Below the pieces are notes generated by a model. It made no database searches. It was not told where the DNA came from and was given only the letters and a program-made list of their open reading frames with translations. The translations under genes were made by a program, and so were the position numbers. From the NCBI RefSeq assembly GCF_000379125.1, contig NZ_KB900626.1, forward strand, positions 1,273,748 through 1,337,747: a DNA stretch of 64,000 bases. Reading direction: 5' to 3'. The stretch comes from Methylosinus sp. LW4 (lineage in GTDB: Bacteria; Pseudomonadota; Alphaproteobacteria; Rhizobiales; Beijerinckiaceae). Positions 17,626 to 27,663 of this stretch are shown piece after piece. Positions within the stretch are counted from its first letter, which is position 1. Every line of letters begins with the position of its first letter.

Positions 17626-18129
17626 CTACCTCTCGAAAATTGGATGTTTGACCGTGTCGCCGACCGCGATCGACAGGCGCTGCGCCACGCCGGCGGCCAG
17701 CTCGATGACCGCGAGCGCCGGGCCGCCGGAAGAGATGACGCGCTCTGAATAGGGCTCCGCGGCGAGCGCCAGGGAGACGACCTTGCCGGCGCGCGAGACG
17801 AAGACCATGTCGAGCGACAGCGGCGTGTTCTTCATCCACATGGCGACTGGCCGCTCCTCGTGGAAGTCGAACAGCATGCCGCCGTCCGCGGGGAGCGAGG
17901 TTCGGAACATCAGGCCTCTCTCGCGCTGGTCGGGAGTGCGCGCCACCTCGACGCGTAGCCGATGCGCGCCGGAGGCGGTGACGATCTCTATCGGCTCTAT
18001 GGCCATTTTGACCGCGGGCGGCGGAGATGCGCCCGGCTCCTTCGCGTGGCCGGGGACGGCCGCGCAAAAGATCAGGACGAAAAACGCGGCTATAACGCCG
18101 AATACGCTCCGCGACACCTCACCAGACAT
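17626..18129 (-). CDS. DUF192 family secreted protein
   Basis: 167 residues from the ATG at 18129. A signal peptide or N-terminal anchor (VFGVIAAFFVLIFCAAVPGHA) precedes a DUF192 domain with its characteristic stretches: VARTPDQRERGLMFRTSL, GMLFDFHEERPVAMWMKNTPLSLDMVFV, and a C-terminal AVIELAAGVAQRLSIAVGDTV. The family is widespread and its role is not established; the fold may bind small polar ligands in the periplasm. A longer frame reaches 18330, but that segment is Arg-rich and lacks homology. It lies downstream of the double cold-shock gene, with which it often occurs in Hyphomicrobiales. Confidence 0.85.
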   Translation of the reverse strand: MSGEVSRSVFGVIAAFFVLIFCAAVPGHAKEPGASPPPAVKMAIEPIEIVTASGAHRLRVEVARTPDQRERGLMFRTSLPADGGMLFDFHEERPVAMWMKNTPLSLDMVFVSRAGKVVSLALAAEPYSERVISSGGPALAVIELAAGVAQRLSIAVGDTVKHPIFER

Positions 18130-18256
18130 GTTCACCCTCGCCGCATCCAGACCGCCGAGCGCGTCACGACATCGTCGAAACGCCAGCGCTTCGACGGCCA
18201 TTCTGCCATTGCGGTCGGGAAATAAAAAGCGGCCCGGAAACGCGCCTGTCGCTCGG

Positions 18257-18844
18257 CTAATGGGAAGCCGGCAGCGCCGATTCGAGCGGCCGCACCTCGG
18301 TCGCCATGAGGCCCTTGGGGCCGTCGCCATAGCGCACCAGAACGCTGTCGCCGGGCTTCAGCTCGGCGAGTCCATAGCGGCGAACCGTCTCCATATGCAG
18401 GAAGATATCGTCGGTGCCCTCGCCGCGGGTCAGGAAGCCGAAGCCTTTTACCCGGTTGAACCATTTGACGATGGCGATCTCATAGCCGCTCGACGGCGTC
18501 ACTTGGGTATGGGTGCGGGCGGCGCCGTTCTGCGAGGGGTGAACGGCCGTCGACTCGTCCATGCCGATGACGCGAAACACCTGCATGCCCTTCACGCGCT
18601 TCTGCGCCTCGCAGACGACGCGCGCGCCCTCATAGGCGGACTGGAACCCGGAACGACGTAGGATCGTCACATGCAAGAGAATATCCGCGCCGCCATCATC
18701 GGGAACGACGAATCCGTATCCCTTCGAAACGTCGAACCATTTGATGGTCCCAGACACTTCGACGAGATCGAGCCCGGCTTCACCGTTTTCGACATTGATG
18801 GTCGACGCGCTCAACTCATTCTGGAATGAAATTTTTGCGCCCAA
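18257..18844 (-). CDS. Cold-shock protein with two CSD domains
   Basis: 195 residues carrying two OB-fold cold-shock domains. The first (about 29-95) has GTIKWFDVSKGYGFV and ADILLHVTIL. The second (about 120-188) has AIVKWFNRVKGFGFL and DDIFLHMETV. Both keep the RNP1-like K-G-x-G-F and the RNP2-like aromatic pattern that bind single-stranded RNA or DNA. Two-domain CspA-like proteins are typical of alphaproteobacteria. Translation starts at TTG 18844, which has a strong GGGGAG eight bases upstream; no suitable ATG precedes the first domain. The long 5' region on its other side may carry regulatory RNA structure, but I cannot demonstrate any. Confidence 0.88.
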   Translation of the reverse strand: MGAKISFQNELSASTINVENGEAGLDLVEVSGTIKWFDVSKGYGFVVPDDGGADILLHVTILRRSGFQSAYEGARVVCEAQKRVKGMQVFRVIGMDESTAVHPSQNGAARTHTQVTPSSGYEIAIVKWFNRVKGFGFLTRGEGTDDIFLHMETVRRYGLAELKPGDSVLVRYGDGPKGLMATEVRPLESALPASH

Positions 18845-19367
18845 CAGACCAACTCCCCCTGCCGATTCGGAACGAATGCGCTCCGCTCGCCTTCGAAGAC
18901 TCGAATCGCGACGCTCGCCCGTGAATCACTGTGGTTAAGATATCATCGCCACGCTTTCCTCCAACCGACTTTTTTGTCTCGTGCGCCTTCGCTGTGGATA
19001 CAAAGCCCGAAAATGCTTGGCGTTCCGCGACCTCGGCGCGGGTTACGCGAAATACCGTACGAGCGTCGCCAATGCGCGATCGCCGCCTTTTCGGGTCCCT
19101 CGCGCGCATGTTTCGGCTTCGATCTTCGCCATGAAAGCGGCGTGATTGGGCGCCAGAGCGTCCTTTCGTCACATTTGCGCGCGGCTCGGCCCCTCGCGGC
19201 GCGCGCGACGCTGGACAGAGCGGCGCGAAGCAATATGCTCGTCCGTATGTTGCGGCCGCCGCGAAGCCGCGACATAGTGCGTCGCCGCCGCTTGGTGGCG
19301 CAGCCGACGGCCCGCAATTCCCGCGAGAAGATCGCACGCAGCCCTTGAAAGCACGGACTTCGAACGA
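18845..19367. other. Divergent intergenic region (523 bases), no gene supported
   Basis: This separates the cold-shock gene (minus) from the class III aminotransferase (plus). Frames here are short and Arg/Ser-rich with no signal peptide or recognisable motif. An AT-richer patch (GGTTAAGATATCATCG, around 18932-18947) may belong to the cold-shock promoter. I see no tRNA, terminator or conserved palindrome. Confidence 0.4.
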
Positions 19368-20807
19368 ATGAGCTTCATCACACCGCGAGACGATCGTGAA
19401 TTGGCGCAGCGTGACGGCGCCCCGAACTTCGATCTCGCCTCGCTCTATGCGGAGCGGGAGAACGAGCGTTTCGCATTGCACTCGCAGCATCTCAACGAGA
19501 TGTGGGTGCGCGTGCTGAAAACGATCGGCTATGACGTCGGATTCGTGCGCGGCGCAGGCCAATATCTCTATGATCGCGCCGGCGCGCGCTATCTCGACCT
19601 CCTGAGCGGCTGGGGCGTGTTCGCGATCGGCCGCAATCATCCCGCGCTGCGCGAGGCGCTGATGAGCGTGCTCGGCGCCGAGCTTCCCAATCTCGTGCAG
19701 CTCGACGTATCGGTGCCCGCGGGGCTGCTCGCAGAACGGCTGCTCGGCTTCGCGCCCTATATGGAGAAAGTTTTTTTCGCCAATTCGGGCACGGAGGCGG
19801 TCGAGGCGGCGATCAAATTTTCGCGCGCGGCGACGGGCCGTCCGGGCATTCTCCATTGCGCGCATTCCTTCCACGGCCTCACCTATGGCGCGCTGTCGCT
19901 CAATGGCGACGATATTTTCAAGAAGGGCTTCGGCCCGCTGCTCCCCGATACGCGTGAGATTCTCTTCGACGATCTCGCCGCGCTCGAGGAGGCGCTGCGC
20001 CATCGCGACGTCGCCGCCTTTTTCGTCGAGCCCATTCAAGGCAAGGGCGTGAACATGCCGGCGCAGGACTATCTCGCGCAGGCTGCGGCGCTCTGCCGCA
20101 AATATGGGACGCTGTTCGTCGCCGACGAGATTCAGACCGGCCTCGGCCGCACGGGAAAATTTTTCGCCGTGGAGCATTATGGCGTCGAGCCCGATCTCCT
20201 GCTCGTCGCCAAGGCGCTTTCGGGCGGCCATGTGCCGGTCGGCGCCGTGCTGACGCGCAAATGGATTTTCGACAAAATGTTCGACCGCATGGATCGCGCG
20301 GTCGTGCATGGCTCCACCTTCGGCAAGAACGATCTCGCAATGGCCGCCGGTCTCGCCACTCTCGAGGTCATGGAGAGCGAGAAGCTCGTCGAGAATTCCG
20401 CCGCCAGGGGCGAGCGCCTGCTCGCGTCCTTCCGCGCCATGGCCGAGCGCTACGAGCTCGTCGCCGATGTGCGCGGCAAAGGCCTGATGATCGGAATCGA
20501 GTTCGGCGAGCCGCGCTCGCTGAAGCTGAAAGCCGCATGGAACCTGCTGGAGACCGTCAACTCCGGCCTGTTCTGCCAGCTCATCAGCATACCTTTGTTC
20601 GAGCAGCACAAGGTGCTGACGCAGGTCGCCGGCCATGGCAATCACACGATCAAGCTGCTGCCGCCGCTCACCATCGACGATTTCGATTGCGATTGGATCG
20701 AGCGCTCCTTCGACAAGGTCATCGCCGACGCGCATCACGCGCCGGGGGCGGTGTGGTCGCTCGGCAAGACGCTCGCGAGCCATGCGCTGAAAGCCAAGCT
20801 CGGCTGA
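19368..20807 (+). CDS. hpnO: Class III PLP aminotransferase, probably hopanoid aminotransferase HpnO
   Basis: 479 residues, fold-type I class III aminotransferase. Landmarks are RYLDLLSGWGVFAIGRNHP, the PLP phosphate-binding FFANSGTEAVEAAIKF, FVADEIQTGLGRTGKF, and the Schiff-base lysine in LLVAKALSGGHVPVGAVL. The C-terminal pattern (RSLKLKAAWNLLETVNSGLFCQL, THTIKLLPPL-like, PGAVWSLGKTLASHA) and the length match my recollection of HpnO rather than acetylornithine or glutamate-semialdehyde aminotransferases. HpnO makes aminobacteriohopanetriol from the hopanoid side-chain precursor. No other hpn gene is in view, so the role rests on sequence resemblance alone. Confidence 0.7.
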   Translation: MSFITPRDDRELAQRDGAPNFDLASLYAERENERFALHSQHLNEMWVRVLKTIGYDVGFVRGAGQYLYDRAGARYLDLLSGWGVFAIGRNHPALREALMSVLGAELPNLVQLDVSVPAGLLAERLLGFAPYMEKVFFANSGTEAVEAAIKFSRAATGRPGILHCAHSFHGLTYGALSLNGDDIFKKGFGPLLPDTREILFDDLAALEEALRHRDVAAFFVEPIQGKGVNMPAQDYLAQAAALCRKYGTLFVADEIQTGLGRTGKFFAVEHYGVEPDLLLVAKALSGGHVPVGAVLTRKWIFDKMFDRMDRAVVHGSTFGKNDLAMAAGLATLEVMESEKLVENSAARGERLLASFRAMAERYELVADVRGKGLMIGIEFGEPRSLKLKAAWNLLETVNSGLFCQLISIPLFEQHKVLTQVAGHGNHTIKLLPPLTIDDFDCDWIERSFDKVIADAHHAPGAVWSLGKTLASHALKAKLG

Positions 20808-20938
20808 CACGCCAAGGTTAATGAATTGGGAACGCGCCTTGCTCCGGTGAGGCGCGCGACGGGGAGCCGCGCCGATTTGAGACGTCGGCGCATATTTCCA
20901 TCCCGTCGCGCTCCGCTTCGAGACGAAAGGCGTCGATT

Positions 20939-21679
20939 ATGCGTATCAGTGCGACGATTCTGTCTGCGGCCCTGCTGGCCGCGCTCGCGGGCGTTCCCGC
21001 GTCCTCCTACGCCGGCGCGCGCGAACCACCGGTCGTCATTCGCGGGCTCGGCCCCAATGATTTCGCGCCGCGGGCGACGGCGAATTTTCGGCCGTTTCAT
21101 CCTGCCGCGCGTCAGGCGCGCCATTGGCGCGAGGAGGAGCCGAGCGACGCCATCGCGCCCCGTCGTCGCTACCGCGTCGCCGCGGAAGACGCCACGCAAT
21201 GGCCGCAGCCCATTCGCTATCGCGCCGCTGAGGCGGCGGCCGTCCCCTATGCGGAGCCGGCCTATCATCCGCAAGAGAATTACGCAGACGCCATGGTCGC
21301 GCCGCAGCGCTATCGCGTCCCGACGGAAGATGTGACGCAATGGCGGCGACCCATTCGCCATCGCGGCGACGAAGTCGCTCCCCTCGCCTATGCCGAGCCG
21401 ACCTATTATCCGCATGAGGACTACGCCCGCGCCTCCGTCGCGCCCCAACACTACCGCGTGGACACGGAAGAGCCGACGCAATGGCGACAGCCCATTCGCT
21501 ATCGCGCGGGCGACATCGCTCCCACGCCTCATGTGCGGTCGGCCTATTATCCGCATGCGGGCAATCCCTATGATCGCGCCTATCGGCCCGGAGCCTATAC
21601 GGCCGTCGATCCTGTTCCGCAGCGCTCGGCGCGAGCTCAGGGCTATTTCCTCGACGAAGGCCCCTTCCCTGCGCGGTGA
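20939..21679 (+). CDS. Secreted protein with three 47-residue tandem repeats
   Basis: 246 residues. A clear signal peptide (MRISATILSAALLAALAGVPASSYA) precedes a proline- and tyrosine-rich chain. Three units of exactly 47 residues begin at nucleotides 21167, 21308 and 21449. Each has the order YRV-x-TED/E-x-TQW-x-x-PIRYR, then an acidic spacer, then a YAEPxYxPHE-like block. The third copy is the most diverged at its end. The chain has no cysteine and is probably extended or periplasmic. I do not recognise a family. The gene stands alone between hpnO and a Tat phosphoesterase, with a start codon 131 bases after hpnO. Confidence 0.65.
   Translation: MRISATILSAALLAALAGVPASSYAGAREPPVVIRGLGPNDFAPRATANFRPFHPAARQARHWREEEPSDAIAPRRRYRVAAEDATQWPQPIRYRAAEAAAVPYAEPAYHPQENYADAMVAPQRYRVPTEDVTQWRRPIRHRGDEVAPLAYAEPTYYPHEDYARASVAPQHYRVDTEEPTQWRQPIRYRAGDIAPTPHVRSAYYPHAGNPYDRAYRPGAYTAVDPVPQRSARAQGYFLDEGPFPAR
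21167..21589 (+). repeat. Three in-frame 141-bp tandem repeats within a secreted protein gene
   Basis: Unit starts at 21167, 21308 and 21449 are exactly 141 bases apart (47 codons). The units share YRV, TQW and PIR blocks at protein level and related bases such as ACGCAATGG. Similarity fades near the 3' end of the third unit. Confidence 0.7.
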
Positions 21680-21752
21680 GCCGATCGGCGCGACTCGAAA
21701 CCGACGCATTCATCGGCTTCAATGTCGCGCAACTGCTCATGAGGGAATTGCA

Positions 21753-22661
21753 ATGCTCATGCTGACTCGGCGCGCCTTTCTGAGAGGCGCGATCGCCGGG
21801 GCGGCTTCCGCCTTCGCGGGAGCGGCCTACGCCTTCGGCTATGAGCCGCTGATGGCGCCGCGCGTCGCCCGCTATCACATTGCGCCGCGCGTCTGGCCGA
21901 AGGGCTTCGCCCTCGAGATCGCGGCGCTCTCCGATCTGCACGCCTGCGAGCCATGGATGTCGATCGAGCGCATAGATGCGATCGTCGATCGCATGAATGC
22001 GCTGCGGCCCGACGTCATCGTGCTGCTCGGCGATTATGTCGCCGGGCTGCATCGTTTCGCGACGCCGATTCCGGCGCCGCAATGGGCGCGCGCTCTGTCC
22101 CGCCTGTCGGCGCCGCTCGGCGTCCATGCGATTCTCGGCAATCACGACATGTGGGACGACGAAACCACGCAGCATCGCGGACGCTACGAGACGGCCGCCC
22201 GCGCCGCGCTCGAGGACAATGGGATTCCGGTCTATGAGAATGCGGCGGTGCGTCTGACCGGCGGCGCTCGCCCCTTCTGGCTCGCGGGACTGGCCGACCA
22301 ATTCGCGATACCCGCCGGGCGGCGCAAATGGAATGGGCTGGACGATCTGCCGGGGACGCTCGCCGAGGTGACGACCGACGATCCGGTGATCCTATTGGCG
22401 CATGAGCCGGACGTTTTTCCGCGCGTGCCGGAGCGCGTCGCGCTGACGCTCTGCGGGCATACGCATGGCGGCCAGGTGCGGATCTTCGGCTGGGCGCCGA
22501 TCGTGCCGTCGCTCTACGGCAATCGCTATGTCCATGGACATATCGTCGAGGACGACAAGCATCTCATCGTCTCCGGCGGATTGGGATGCACGGCGCTTCC
22601 GGTGCGCTTCGGAGCGCCGCCGGAAGTCCTTCACATAAGAGTCGAAGCGCCGGCGGCTTGA
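21753..22661 (+). CDS. Tat-exported metallophosphoesterase (YkuE/YaeI-like)
   Basis: 302 residues. A twin-arginine signal (TRRAFLRGAIAGAASAFAGAAYA) should export the folded enzyme. The calcineurin-like core has SDLHACEP, LLGDYVAG, ILGNHDMWDD, LLAHEPDVFP and CGHTHGGQV, a complete dinuclear metal site of the YkuE/YaeI/LpxG-like branch. The C-terminus HLIVSGGLGCTALPVRFGAPPE is typical of this branch. Related enzymes cleave phosphodiesters of lipid or nucleotide substrates in the envelope. GAGGGA lies seven bases before the ATG at 21753; the frame is open further upstream but runs into the previous gene. Confidence 0.88.
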   Translation: MLMLTRRAFLRGAIAGAASAFAGAAYAFGYEPLMAPRVARYHIAPRVWPKGFALEIAALSDLHACEPWMSIERIDAIVDRMNALRPDVIVLLGDYVAGLHRFATPIPAPQWARALSRLSAPLGVHAILGNHDMWDDETTQHRGRYETAARAALEDNGIPVYENAAVRLTGGARPFWLAGLADQFAIPAGRRKWNGLDDLPGTLAEVTTDDPVILLAHEPDVFPRVPERVALTLCGHTHGGQVRIFGWAPIVPSLYGNRYVHGHIVEDDKHLIVSGGLGCTALPVRFGAPPEVLHIRVEAPAA

Positions 22662-22677
22662 CGCCGGCGCGTCCGCC

Positions 22678-25600
22678 TCACTCGCCGGCCGCTTTCAGCT
22701 TCTCGCCGCTCTGGCTGCGCGCCAGAAGCTCGGTGAGCGCGCGGCGATATTCCACCGGCATCACCTTGCGGAACTTCGGCTTATAGCCCTCCCAATCGTC
22801 GAGGATGGCGCGCGCGCGCGTCGAGCCCGTGTAGCGCAGATGATTGGAGATGAGATGCTTCAGACGCTCGGCGTCGAAGCGCGTCATGTCGCTCATCACA
22901 TCGACGCGGCCATGCTGCTCGAGATCGCCGCTCTGATGATAGGCCTGCGTCATCGCGGTCTCCTCGTCGCGCACCGGCTCGAGATCGACCATGGAGAGAT
23001 TGCAGCGCTCGGCGAAGCCGCCGTCCTCATCCAGCACATAGGCCACGCCGCCCGACATGCCGGCCGCGAAATTGCGGCCCGTCGGGCCGAGCACGACGAC
23101 GACGCCGCCGGTCATATATTCGCAGCCATGATCGCCGACGCCCTCGACGACCGCATAGGCGCCGGAGTTGCGCACGGCGAAACGCTCGCCGGCGACGCCG
23201 CGCAGATAGGCCTCGCCCCCGACGGCGCCATAGAGCACGGTGTTGCCGACGATGATCGACTTCTCCGGCACGATCTGCTTGGCCTCGCGCGAGGGATAGA
23301 CGATGACCTTGCCGCCCGAGAGTCCCTTGCCGACATAATCATTCGCCTCGCCCTCGAGACGCAGCGTCACGCCGCGCGCGAGAAATGCGCCGAAGCTCTG
23401 CCCCGCCGTGCCCGAGGCGCGAATGTCGATCGTGTCCTCCGGCAGGCCGGCGAGCCCATAGACGCGCGCGACCTCGCCCGACAGCATGGCGCCGGTCGAG
23501 CGATCGACATTGCGGATCGCCGTCTCGATGGAGGTCTTCGCGCCGCGGTCGATCGAGGCGCGCGCCGCCTCGATGAGCTTGTTGTCGAGCACCTTGTCGA
23601 GGCCGTGATCCTGCGTGAGGCTGTGACGGATCGCGGCGCCCTCGCCCGCCGGCTTGTGGAACAGCTTGGAGAAATCCAGTCCCTTCGCTTTCCAATGGGC
23701 GAGCGCCTTCTCCTTGTCGAGCATCTGCATCTGGCCGATCAGCTCGTCGAAGCGGCGATAGCCCATTTGCGCCATCAGCTCGCGCACTTCCTCGGCGACG
23801 AAGAAGAAGAAGTTGATGACATGCTCGGGCTGGCCGACGAAGCGCTTGCGCAGCACAGGGTCCTGCGTCGCGACGCCCACGGGGCAAGTGTTGAGATGGC
23901 ATTTGCGCATCATCACGCAGCCCGCCGCGATCAGCGGTGCCGTCGCGAAGCCGAACTCGTCCGCGCCGAGCAGCGCGCCGACGATGACGTCGCGACCCGT
24001 GCGCAGGCCGCCGTCGACCTGCACGGCGATGCGCGCGCGCAGATTGTTCAGCACCAGAGTCTGATGCGTCTCGGCGAGGCCGATCTCCCACGGGCTGCCG
24101 GCGTGCTTGATGGAGGTGAGCGGCGAGGCGCCCGTGCCGCCGTCATAGCCGGAGATGGTCACATGATCGGCGCGGCCCTTGGAGACGCCGGCGGCGACCG
24201 TGCCGACGCCGACCTCGGAGACGAGCTTTACCGACACGTCGGCGCGCGGATTCACATTCTTCAGATCGAAGATCAGCTGCGCCAAATCCTCGATCGAATA
24301 AATGTCGTGATGCGGCGGCGGCGAGATGAGGCCGACGCCCGGCGTCGAATGGCGCACCTTGGCGATCACCGCGTCGACCTTGTCGCCGGGCAGCTGGCCG
24401 CCTTCGCCGGGCTTCGCGCCCTGCGCCATCTTGATCTGGATCATGTCGGAATTGACGAGATATTCCGCAGTCACGCCGAAACGTCCAGAAGCGACCTGCT
24501 TGATCGCCGAGCGCGCGCTGTCGCCATTGGGCAGCGGCTTGAAGCGCTCCGGCTCCTCGCCGCCTTCGCCCGTGTTGGACTTGCCGCCGATGCGGTTCAT
24601 CGCAATGGCGAGAGTCGTATGCGCCTCGCGGGAGATGGAGCCGAAGGACATGGCGCCGGTGGAGAAGCGCTTGACGATCTCGCTCGCCGGCTCGACCTCG
24701 TCGAGCGGAACGGGCGCGCGACCATCCTCCTCCGCCGTCTTGACGCGGAATAGGCCGCGCAGATTGAGCAGCTTGTCGTCCTGCGCGTTCAAATGCTGCG
24801 CGAAGGCGCGATATTTGTCCTGCGCATTGGCGCGCACGGCATGCTGCAGCAGCGACACCGTATGCGGCGTCCAGCTATGCGCCTCGCCGCGAATGCGGAA
24901 GGCGTAATCGCCGCCGACATCCAGCGCGTCGCGATAGATGGCGACGTCGCCGAAAGCGTCCTTGTGACGGCGCACCGTCTCGGCCGCGATCTCGTCGAGG
25001 CCGACGCCCTCGACGCGCGTCGTGGTGCCGCGGAAGAATTCGTCGATGAAGCTCTGCGCGAGGCCCACGGCGTCGAAAATCTGCCCGCCGCAATAGGACT
25101 GATAGGTCGAGATGCCCATTTTGGACATGACCTTCAGCAGACCCTTGTCGACCGCCTTGATGAAGCGCTTGATCGCCGTCGGCCCGTCGACGTCGGAGGG
25201 GAATTCCGCGGTCGAAGCCTCGAGAGTCTCAAAGGCGAGATAAGGATTGATCGCCTCCGCGCCATAGCCGGCGAGCAGAGCGAAATGATGCACCTCGCGC
25301 GCTTCGCCCGTCTCGAGCACGAGACCGACCGAGGTGCGCAATCCGCGGCGAATGAGGTGATGATGCACGGCCGCCGTGGCGAGCAGCGCCGGAATCGGAA
25401 TGCGATCCGGCCCCACCATGCGGTCGGAGAGGATGATGATGTTATAGCCGCCGTTCACCGCCTTCTCGGCGCGCTCGCCGAGCCGGTTCAGCGCCTCGCG
25501 CAGGCCGCCGGCGCCGGTCGCAGCGTCATAGGTGATGTCCAGAGTCTTGGTGTCGAAGCTGTCCTCGATATGGCCGATGCAGCGGATCTTCTCGAGATCC

Positions 25601-27339
25601 TCATTGGTGAGGATCGGCTGGCGCACCTCAAGCCGCTTGCGCTTCGCCGAGCCCTCGTGATCGAGGATGTTCGGGCGCGGGCCGATGAAGGAGACGAGGC
25701 TCATCACCAATTCCTCACGGATCGGATCGATCGGCGGATTGGTGACTTGCGCGAAGTTCTGCTTGAAATAGGTGTAGATCAGCTTCGGCTTGTCGGAAAG
25801 CGCCGAGATCGGCGTATCCGTGCCCATGGAGCCGACCGCCTCCTGGCCGGTGACGGCCATGGGGAAGAGCAGGAGATCGAGCTCCTCCTGCGAATAGCCG
25901 AAAGCCTGCTGGCGATCGAGCAATGACACATCGGCGCGCGAGGCGCGCGGCTCGACGGGCTTCAAATCCTCGAGCACGATCTGCGTGCGCTCTAGCCATT
26001 GCTTATAGGGATGCGAGGAGGCCAGCTCCTTCTTGATCTCGTCGTCGGAGACGATGCGTCCCTGCTCGAGATCGACGAGCAGCATCTTGCCCGGCTGCAG
26101 GCGCCACTTCTGCACGATCTTGTCTTGCGGGATCGGCAGCACGCCCATCTCCGAGGCCATGACGACGAGCCCGTCCTCAGTCACGAGATAGCGCGCCGGG
26201 CGCAGGCCGTTGCGGTCCAGCGTCGCGCCGATCTGACGGCCGTCGGTGAAAGCCATGGCGGCGGGGCCGTCCCAGGGCTCCATCAGCGCGGCGTGATATT
26301 CGTAGAAAGCCTTGCGGTCGCTATCCATCAGCGGATTGCCGGACCAGGCCTCCGGGATCAGCATCATCACCGCATGAGCGAGCGAATAGCCGCCCTGCAC
26401 GAGAAACTCGAGCGCATTGTCGAAGCAGGCGGTGTCCGACTGACCCTCATAGGAGATCGGCCACAGCTTTTCGATGTCATTGCCGAACAGCGGCGAGGCG
26501 ACGGAGGCCTGACGCGCGGCCATCCAGTTGAGATTGCCGCGCAGCGTGTTGATCTCGCCATTATGCGCGACGAAGCGATAGGGATGCGCGAGGCGCCAGG
26601 ACGGGAAAGTGTTGGTGGCGAAGCGCTGATGCACCAGCGCCAGGGCGCTGACGAAGCGCGGGTCTTTCAGATCGAGGAAATATTCGCCGAGCTGCGAGAC
26701 CAGCACCATGCCCTTGTAGACGATGGTCTGCGAGGACACGGAAACCGAATAATGCTCGCGCGCCGCCGGCCCCCGCGCATAGATTTCATTGGAGGCGGTC
26801 TTGCGCGCGAGATAGAGGCGGCGGTCGAAATCGACGTCATCGGTCACGGTGGGGCCGCGTCCGATGAAGACCTGGCCATGCACCGGCTCGACCGCCTTCA
26901 CCGCCGCGCCGAGGTCGCTCGAATCGACCGGCGTGTCGCGCCAGCCGAGCACGACGAGGCCCTGGGCGGAGGCGGCGGCCTCGATGAATTCCTTCGCCTT
27001 GGCGCGCTCGGCGTCATCGCGCGAAAGAAAGAACTGGCCGATGGCGTAATGGCCGGGCTCCGGCAGGGCGAAGCCGAGCTTCGCGCATTCTTCCTTGAAG
27101 AACTGGTGCGGAATCTGCACGAGAATGCCGCAGCCGTCGCCGAGCTTGGGGTCCGCGCCCACGGCGCCGCGATGATCGAGATTGAGCAGGATCTGCAGAC
27201 CCATCTCGACGATCTCATGGCTCTTGGCGTTGTGCAGATTGGCGACGAAGCCGACGCCGCAGGAGTCGTGCTCCTTGGACGGATCGTAGAGGCCCTGAGC
27301 CTGCGGCAGGAGGGGGTCTCTGGCGTCGATCGCGGTCAT
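22678..27339 (-). CDS. gltB: Glutamate synthase (NADPH) large subunit
   Basis: About 1553 residues, the normal GltB length. The N-terminal Ntn glutaminase has its nucleophile in DSCGVGF (Cys 27, after a 26-residue propeptide). The central and FMN-binding synthase domains follow, with [13 protein letters not shown] and [19 protein letters not shown]. The 3Fe-4S cysteines are in [15 protein letters not shown], and the C-terminal GXGXG/GltB3 helix is present. The enzyme turns glutamine and 2-oxoglutarate into two glutamates in the GS-GOGAT route. The start was moved from 27480 to 27339, where [10 protein letters not shown] directly precedes the conserved region and GGAG is present. Its partner gltD is on neither side here. 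Confidence 0.95.
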   Translation of the reverse strand: MTAIDARDPLLPQAQGLYDPSKEHDSCGVGFVANLHNAKSHEIVEMGLQILLNLDHRGAVGADPKLGDGCGILVQIPHQFFKEECAKLGFALPEPGHYAIGQFFLSRDDAERAKAKEFIEAAASAQGLVVLGWRDTPVDSSDLGAAVKAVEPVHGQVFIGRGPTVTDDVDFDRRLYLARKTASNEIYARGPAAREHYSVSVSSQTIVYKGMVLVSQLGEYFLDLKDPRFVSALALVHQRFATNTFPSWRLAHPYRFVAHNGEINTLRGNLNWMAARQASVASPLFGNDIEKLWPISYEGQSDTACFDNALEFLVQGGYSLAHAVMMLIPEAWSGNPLMDSDRKAFYEYHAALMEPWDGPAAMAFTDGRQIGATLDRNGLRPARYLVTEDGLVVMASEMGVLPIPQDKIVQKWRLQPGKMLLVDLEQGRIVSDDEIKKELASSHPYKQWLERTQIVLEDLKPVEPRASRADVSLLDRQQAFGYSQEELDLLLFPMAVTGQEAVGSMGTDTPISALSDKPKLIYTYFKQNFAQVTNPPIDPIREELVMSLVSFIGPRPNILDHEGSAKRKRLEVRQPILTNEDLEKIRCIGHIEDSFDTKTLDITYDAATGAGGLREALNRLGERAEKAVNGGYNIIILSDRMVGPDRIPIPALLATAAVHHHLIRRGLRTSVGLVLETGEAREVHHFALLAGYGAEAINPYLAFETLEASTAEFPSDVDGPTAIKRFIKAVDKGLLKVMSKMGISTYQSYCGGQIFDAVGLAQSFIDEFFRGTTTRVEGVGLDEIAAETVRRHKDAFGDVAIYRDALDVGGDYAFRIRGEAHSWTPHTVSLLQHAVRANAQDKYRAFAQHLNAQDDKLLNLRGLFRVKTAEEDGRAPVPLDEVEPASEIVKRFSTGAMSFGSISREAHTTLAIAMNRIGGKSNTGEGGEEPERFKPLPNGDSARSAIKQVASGRFGVTAEYLVNSDMIQIKMAQGAKPGEGGQLPGDKVDAVIAKVRHSTPGVGLISPPPHHDIYSIEDLAQLIFDLKNVNPRADVSVKLVSEVGVGTVAAGVSKGRADHVTISGYDGGTGASPLTSIKHAGSPWEIGLAETHQTLVLNNLRARIAVQVDGGLRTGRDVIVGALLGADEFGFATAPLIAAGCVMMRKCHLNTCPVGVATQDPVLRKRFVGQPEHVINFFFFVAEEVRELMAQMGYRRFDELIGQMQMLDKEKALAHWKAKGLDFSKLFHKPAGEGAAIRHSLTQDHGLDKVLDNKLIEAARASIDRGAKTSIETAIRNVDRSTGAMLSGEVARVYGLAGLPEDTIDIRASGTAGQSFGAFLARGVTLRLEGEANDYVGKGLSGGKVIVYPSREAKQIVPEKSIIVGNTVLYGAVGGEAYLRGVAGERFAVRNSGAYAVVEGVGDHGCEYMTGGVVVVLGPTGRNFAAGMSGGVAYVLDEDGGFAERCNLSMVDLEPVRDEETAMTQAYHQSGDLEQHGRVDVMSDMTRFDAERLKHLISNHLRYTGSTRARAILDDWEGYKPKFRKVMPVEYRRALTELLARSQSGEKLKAAGE

Positions 27340-27663
27340 GGCGGCGTCTCCCGGGCGAGTCCGGGGGCCGCCCGGCCCGATCGCCGCGCCCGCTCCCCCG
27401 TCCTTGGTCGTCGAAATCATAGCGTCGCTCGCAGGGTGGCGCGAGCGGCATTGGCGCAGAATGGTCAGCAAGGCTGACATATCGGCGGGAAATATTGTTG
27501 CCAGATTTGCGTCCCTCGCACAAGCAATCTGCCGCTACAAAACCGAATTCCCGGCGCATTCCGTCGCCGGCGCGCGCCGCTTGCGTCCAAAGCTCGCCGC
27601 AATGGTCGCCCAAGCTCGGCAATCGAGACGGGGCCAGACGATGAGATGGATGTGGAGCGGTTC
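27340..27663. other. Divergent intergenic region (324 bases), no gene seen
   Basis: The gap between gltB (minus) and the Pro/Ala-rich secreted protein (plus) probably holds both promoters. An AT-richer tract (GGGAAATATTGTTGCCAG, about 27489-27506) is the likeliest promoter area for gltB. No credible ORF or palindrome stands out. Confidence 0.4.

Noticed and set aside
18816..20810. 664-codon minus-strand ORF opposite hpnO
   Set aside because: It shares no motif with any protein, while the opposite strand encodes a complete class III aminotransferase.
22840..25926. Two long plus-strand ORFs opposite gltB
   Set aside because: Antisense frames of a confidently identified glutamate synthase.
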